From Fibrobacteria bacterium (lineage in GTDB: Bacteria; Fibrobacterota; Fibrobacteria; UBA11236), in the NCBI GenBank assembly GCA_025360005.1, contig JANYDA010000054.1:1-64000 (forward strand): a stretch of DNA of 64,000 nucleotides. The letters run 5' to 3'. Below, piece by piece: positions 63,333 through 64,000 of this stretch (the first letter of the stretch is position 1; the number at the start of each line of letters is the position of its first letter). The notes beneath the pieces were generated by a model, which was given only the letters and a program-made list of their open reading frames with translations, made no database searches and was not told the origin of the DNA. Both the position numbers and the translations under genes were made by a program.

Positions 63333-63376
63333 GCGCAGGCCCTTACGAGCGCCGGAAGCGCTCGACGGGCCAGCGC
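63333..63376 (+). repeat. Cruciform hairpin between pstB and phoU
   Basis: Outer arms GCGCAGGCCC and GGGCCAGCGC (one mismatch) enclose an inner stem GAGCGC-cggaa-GCGCTC: the same 44-base two-stem design as the three repeats before pstB, with different bases. Confidence 0.6.
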
Positions 63377-63418
63377 TTACAAAAGGGCAGTGGAGTCGCC
63401 AAGGAAACAGGAGTACAG

Positions 63419-64000
63419 ATGGAACGTCATTTCGAGAAAGAGCTGAACAATCTCAAGGCGACATTGGAAAAGATGTCCCGGCTGGCCCAGGAGTCCCTCG
63501 CTTACGCCACGCGCGCGTTGCTGGAGCAGGACAAGTCGCTGGCCGAGAAGACCTTCCTGAACGAACGGGCCATCAACAACCTGGAAATCGATATCGATCA
63601 CGGGGTGGCGGATTTCTTCGCCCTGTTCCAACCCGTGGCCATCGACTTGCGCTTCATGCTCGCCATCCAGAAGATCAACAACGATCTTGAACGCATCGGG
63701 GATCATTGCGTCAACATCGCCCAGTCCGCCATCAGCTTTGTCGGGTACGACCAGAAGACCAGTCTCCTCGAGCTGCCCAAGATGATCGCCATCGGCCAGG
63801 CCATGTTGCACGACGCTTGCGAAAGCTTCTTCACCAAAAACCTCCAACTGGCCCGCACCGTCCTGGAAACGGACGATATCATCGACGAGTTGAACCGCGC
63901 CAATACGCGGGAAGCCATCCAGATGGTCAAGAGCGACAAGACCTCCATCGAGATGGCATTGGAGCTGCTCCGCATCAGCCGCAACCTGGAACGCATCGGG
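63419..64000 (+). CDS. phoU: Phosphate signalling/transport regulator PhoU (partial, runs off window)
   Basis: The first 194 residues of PhoU, a helical-bundle protein that links the Pst transporter to the PhoR kinase and switches off Pho signalling when phosphate is plentiful. The start MERHFEKELNNLKATLEKMSRLAQESL and the repeats AIDLRFMLAIQKINNDLERIGDHCVNIAQ and LELLRISRNLERIG (E/D-x-x-x-D metal-binding type) are typical. AGGAG stands five bases before the ATG. The window ends in the second helical repeat, and the full protein should be about 220-230 residues. It is the last visible gene of the porin-pst operon. Confidence 0.92.
   Translation, partial: MERHFEKELNNLKATLEKMSRLAQESLAYATRALLEQDKSLAEKTFLNERAINNLEIDIDHGVADFFALFQPVAIDLRFMLAIQKINNDLERIGDHCVNIAQSAISFVGYDQKTSLLELPKMIAIGQAMLHDACESFFTKNLQLARTVLETDDIIDELNRANTREAIQMVKSDKTSIEMALELLRISRNLERIG

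Overview
The window is a high-GC chromosomal segment from a diderm (Gram-negative) bacterium. It encodes lipid A disaccharide synthase, an OprO/P-type porin, lipoproteins and outer-membrane-like proteins. A fused SecDF, a 1,646-residue secreted protein with five chitobiase-type C-terminal repeats, and an arylsulfotransferase-like propeller protein with a carboxypeptidase-regulatory-like domain resemble Fibrobacterota-type genomes. That assignment is an inference from gene style, not a demonstrated placement. No rRNA, tRNA or CRISPR array was seen.

Layout. 1-5 kb: secreted proteins and a lipoprotein of unknown function. 5-20 kb: TPR protein, secDF, a decayed YCF48-like pseudogene, an arylsulfotransferase-like protein, an rlmN/methyltransferase pair, a nudix-HAD-lpxB cluster, a FapA-family protein and a CNNM/CorC-type protein. 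20-23.4 kb: aspS, then a genomic graveyard with a truncated IS30 transposase joined to an RCC1-repeat fragment and an 18-bp direct repeat of the neighbouring cyclase gene. 23.4-29.6 kb: adenylate/guanylate cyclase, AraC regulator, outer-membrane-like proteins and a small secreted peptide that closely resembles plant RALF hormones. 29.6-46 kb: phosphate genes (DUF47-PiT, PhoB-PhoR-like two-component system, a ppk-sixA-ppx-ppk polyphosphate operon) with the giant chitobiase-repeat protein between them. 47-51 kb: ornithine-lipid-type olsB-olsA plus a penicillin-acylase homologue, coupled by two TTGA overlaps. 51-57.5 kb: M19 dipeptidase, a PHP-glycosyltransferase gene broken by an in-frame TAG, and a six-hairpin glycosidase. 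57.6-64 kb: phosphate porin, pstS-pstC-pstA-pstB and phoU (cut by the window end).

Phosphate is the unifying theme. Two uptake systems (PiT and Pst), a phosphate-selective porin, PhoU and DUF47, a PhoBR pair, polyphosphate synthesis and breakdown, and phosphorus-free membrane lipids lie within 35 kb. Direct repeats TGAAAC-N5-TGAAAC (11-bp period) stand before phoB, the ppk operon and the porin-pst operon, in the orientation of transcription. They look like the Pho box of this organism.

The two most unusual observations are the RALF-like peptide gene (28658-28912, minus), which has a signal peptide, four cysteines, ribosome-binding site and terminator, and a dispersed interrupted palindrome GGTAAC-N6-GTTACC. 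The palindrome core is perfect at six sites and present with one mismatch at about twenty more, mostly inside coding sequence and in different reading frames.
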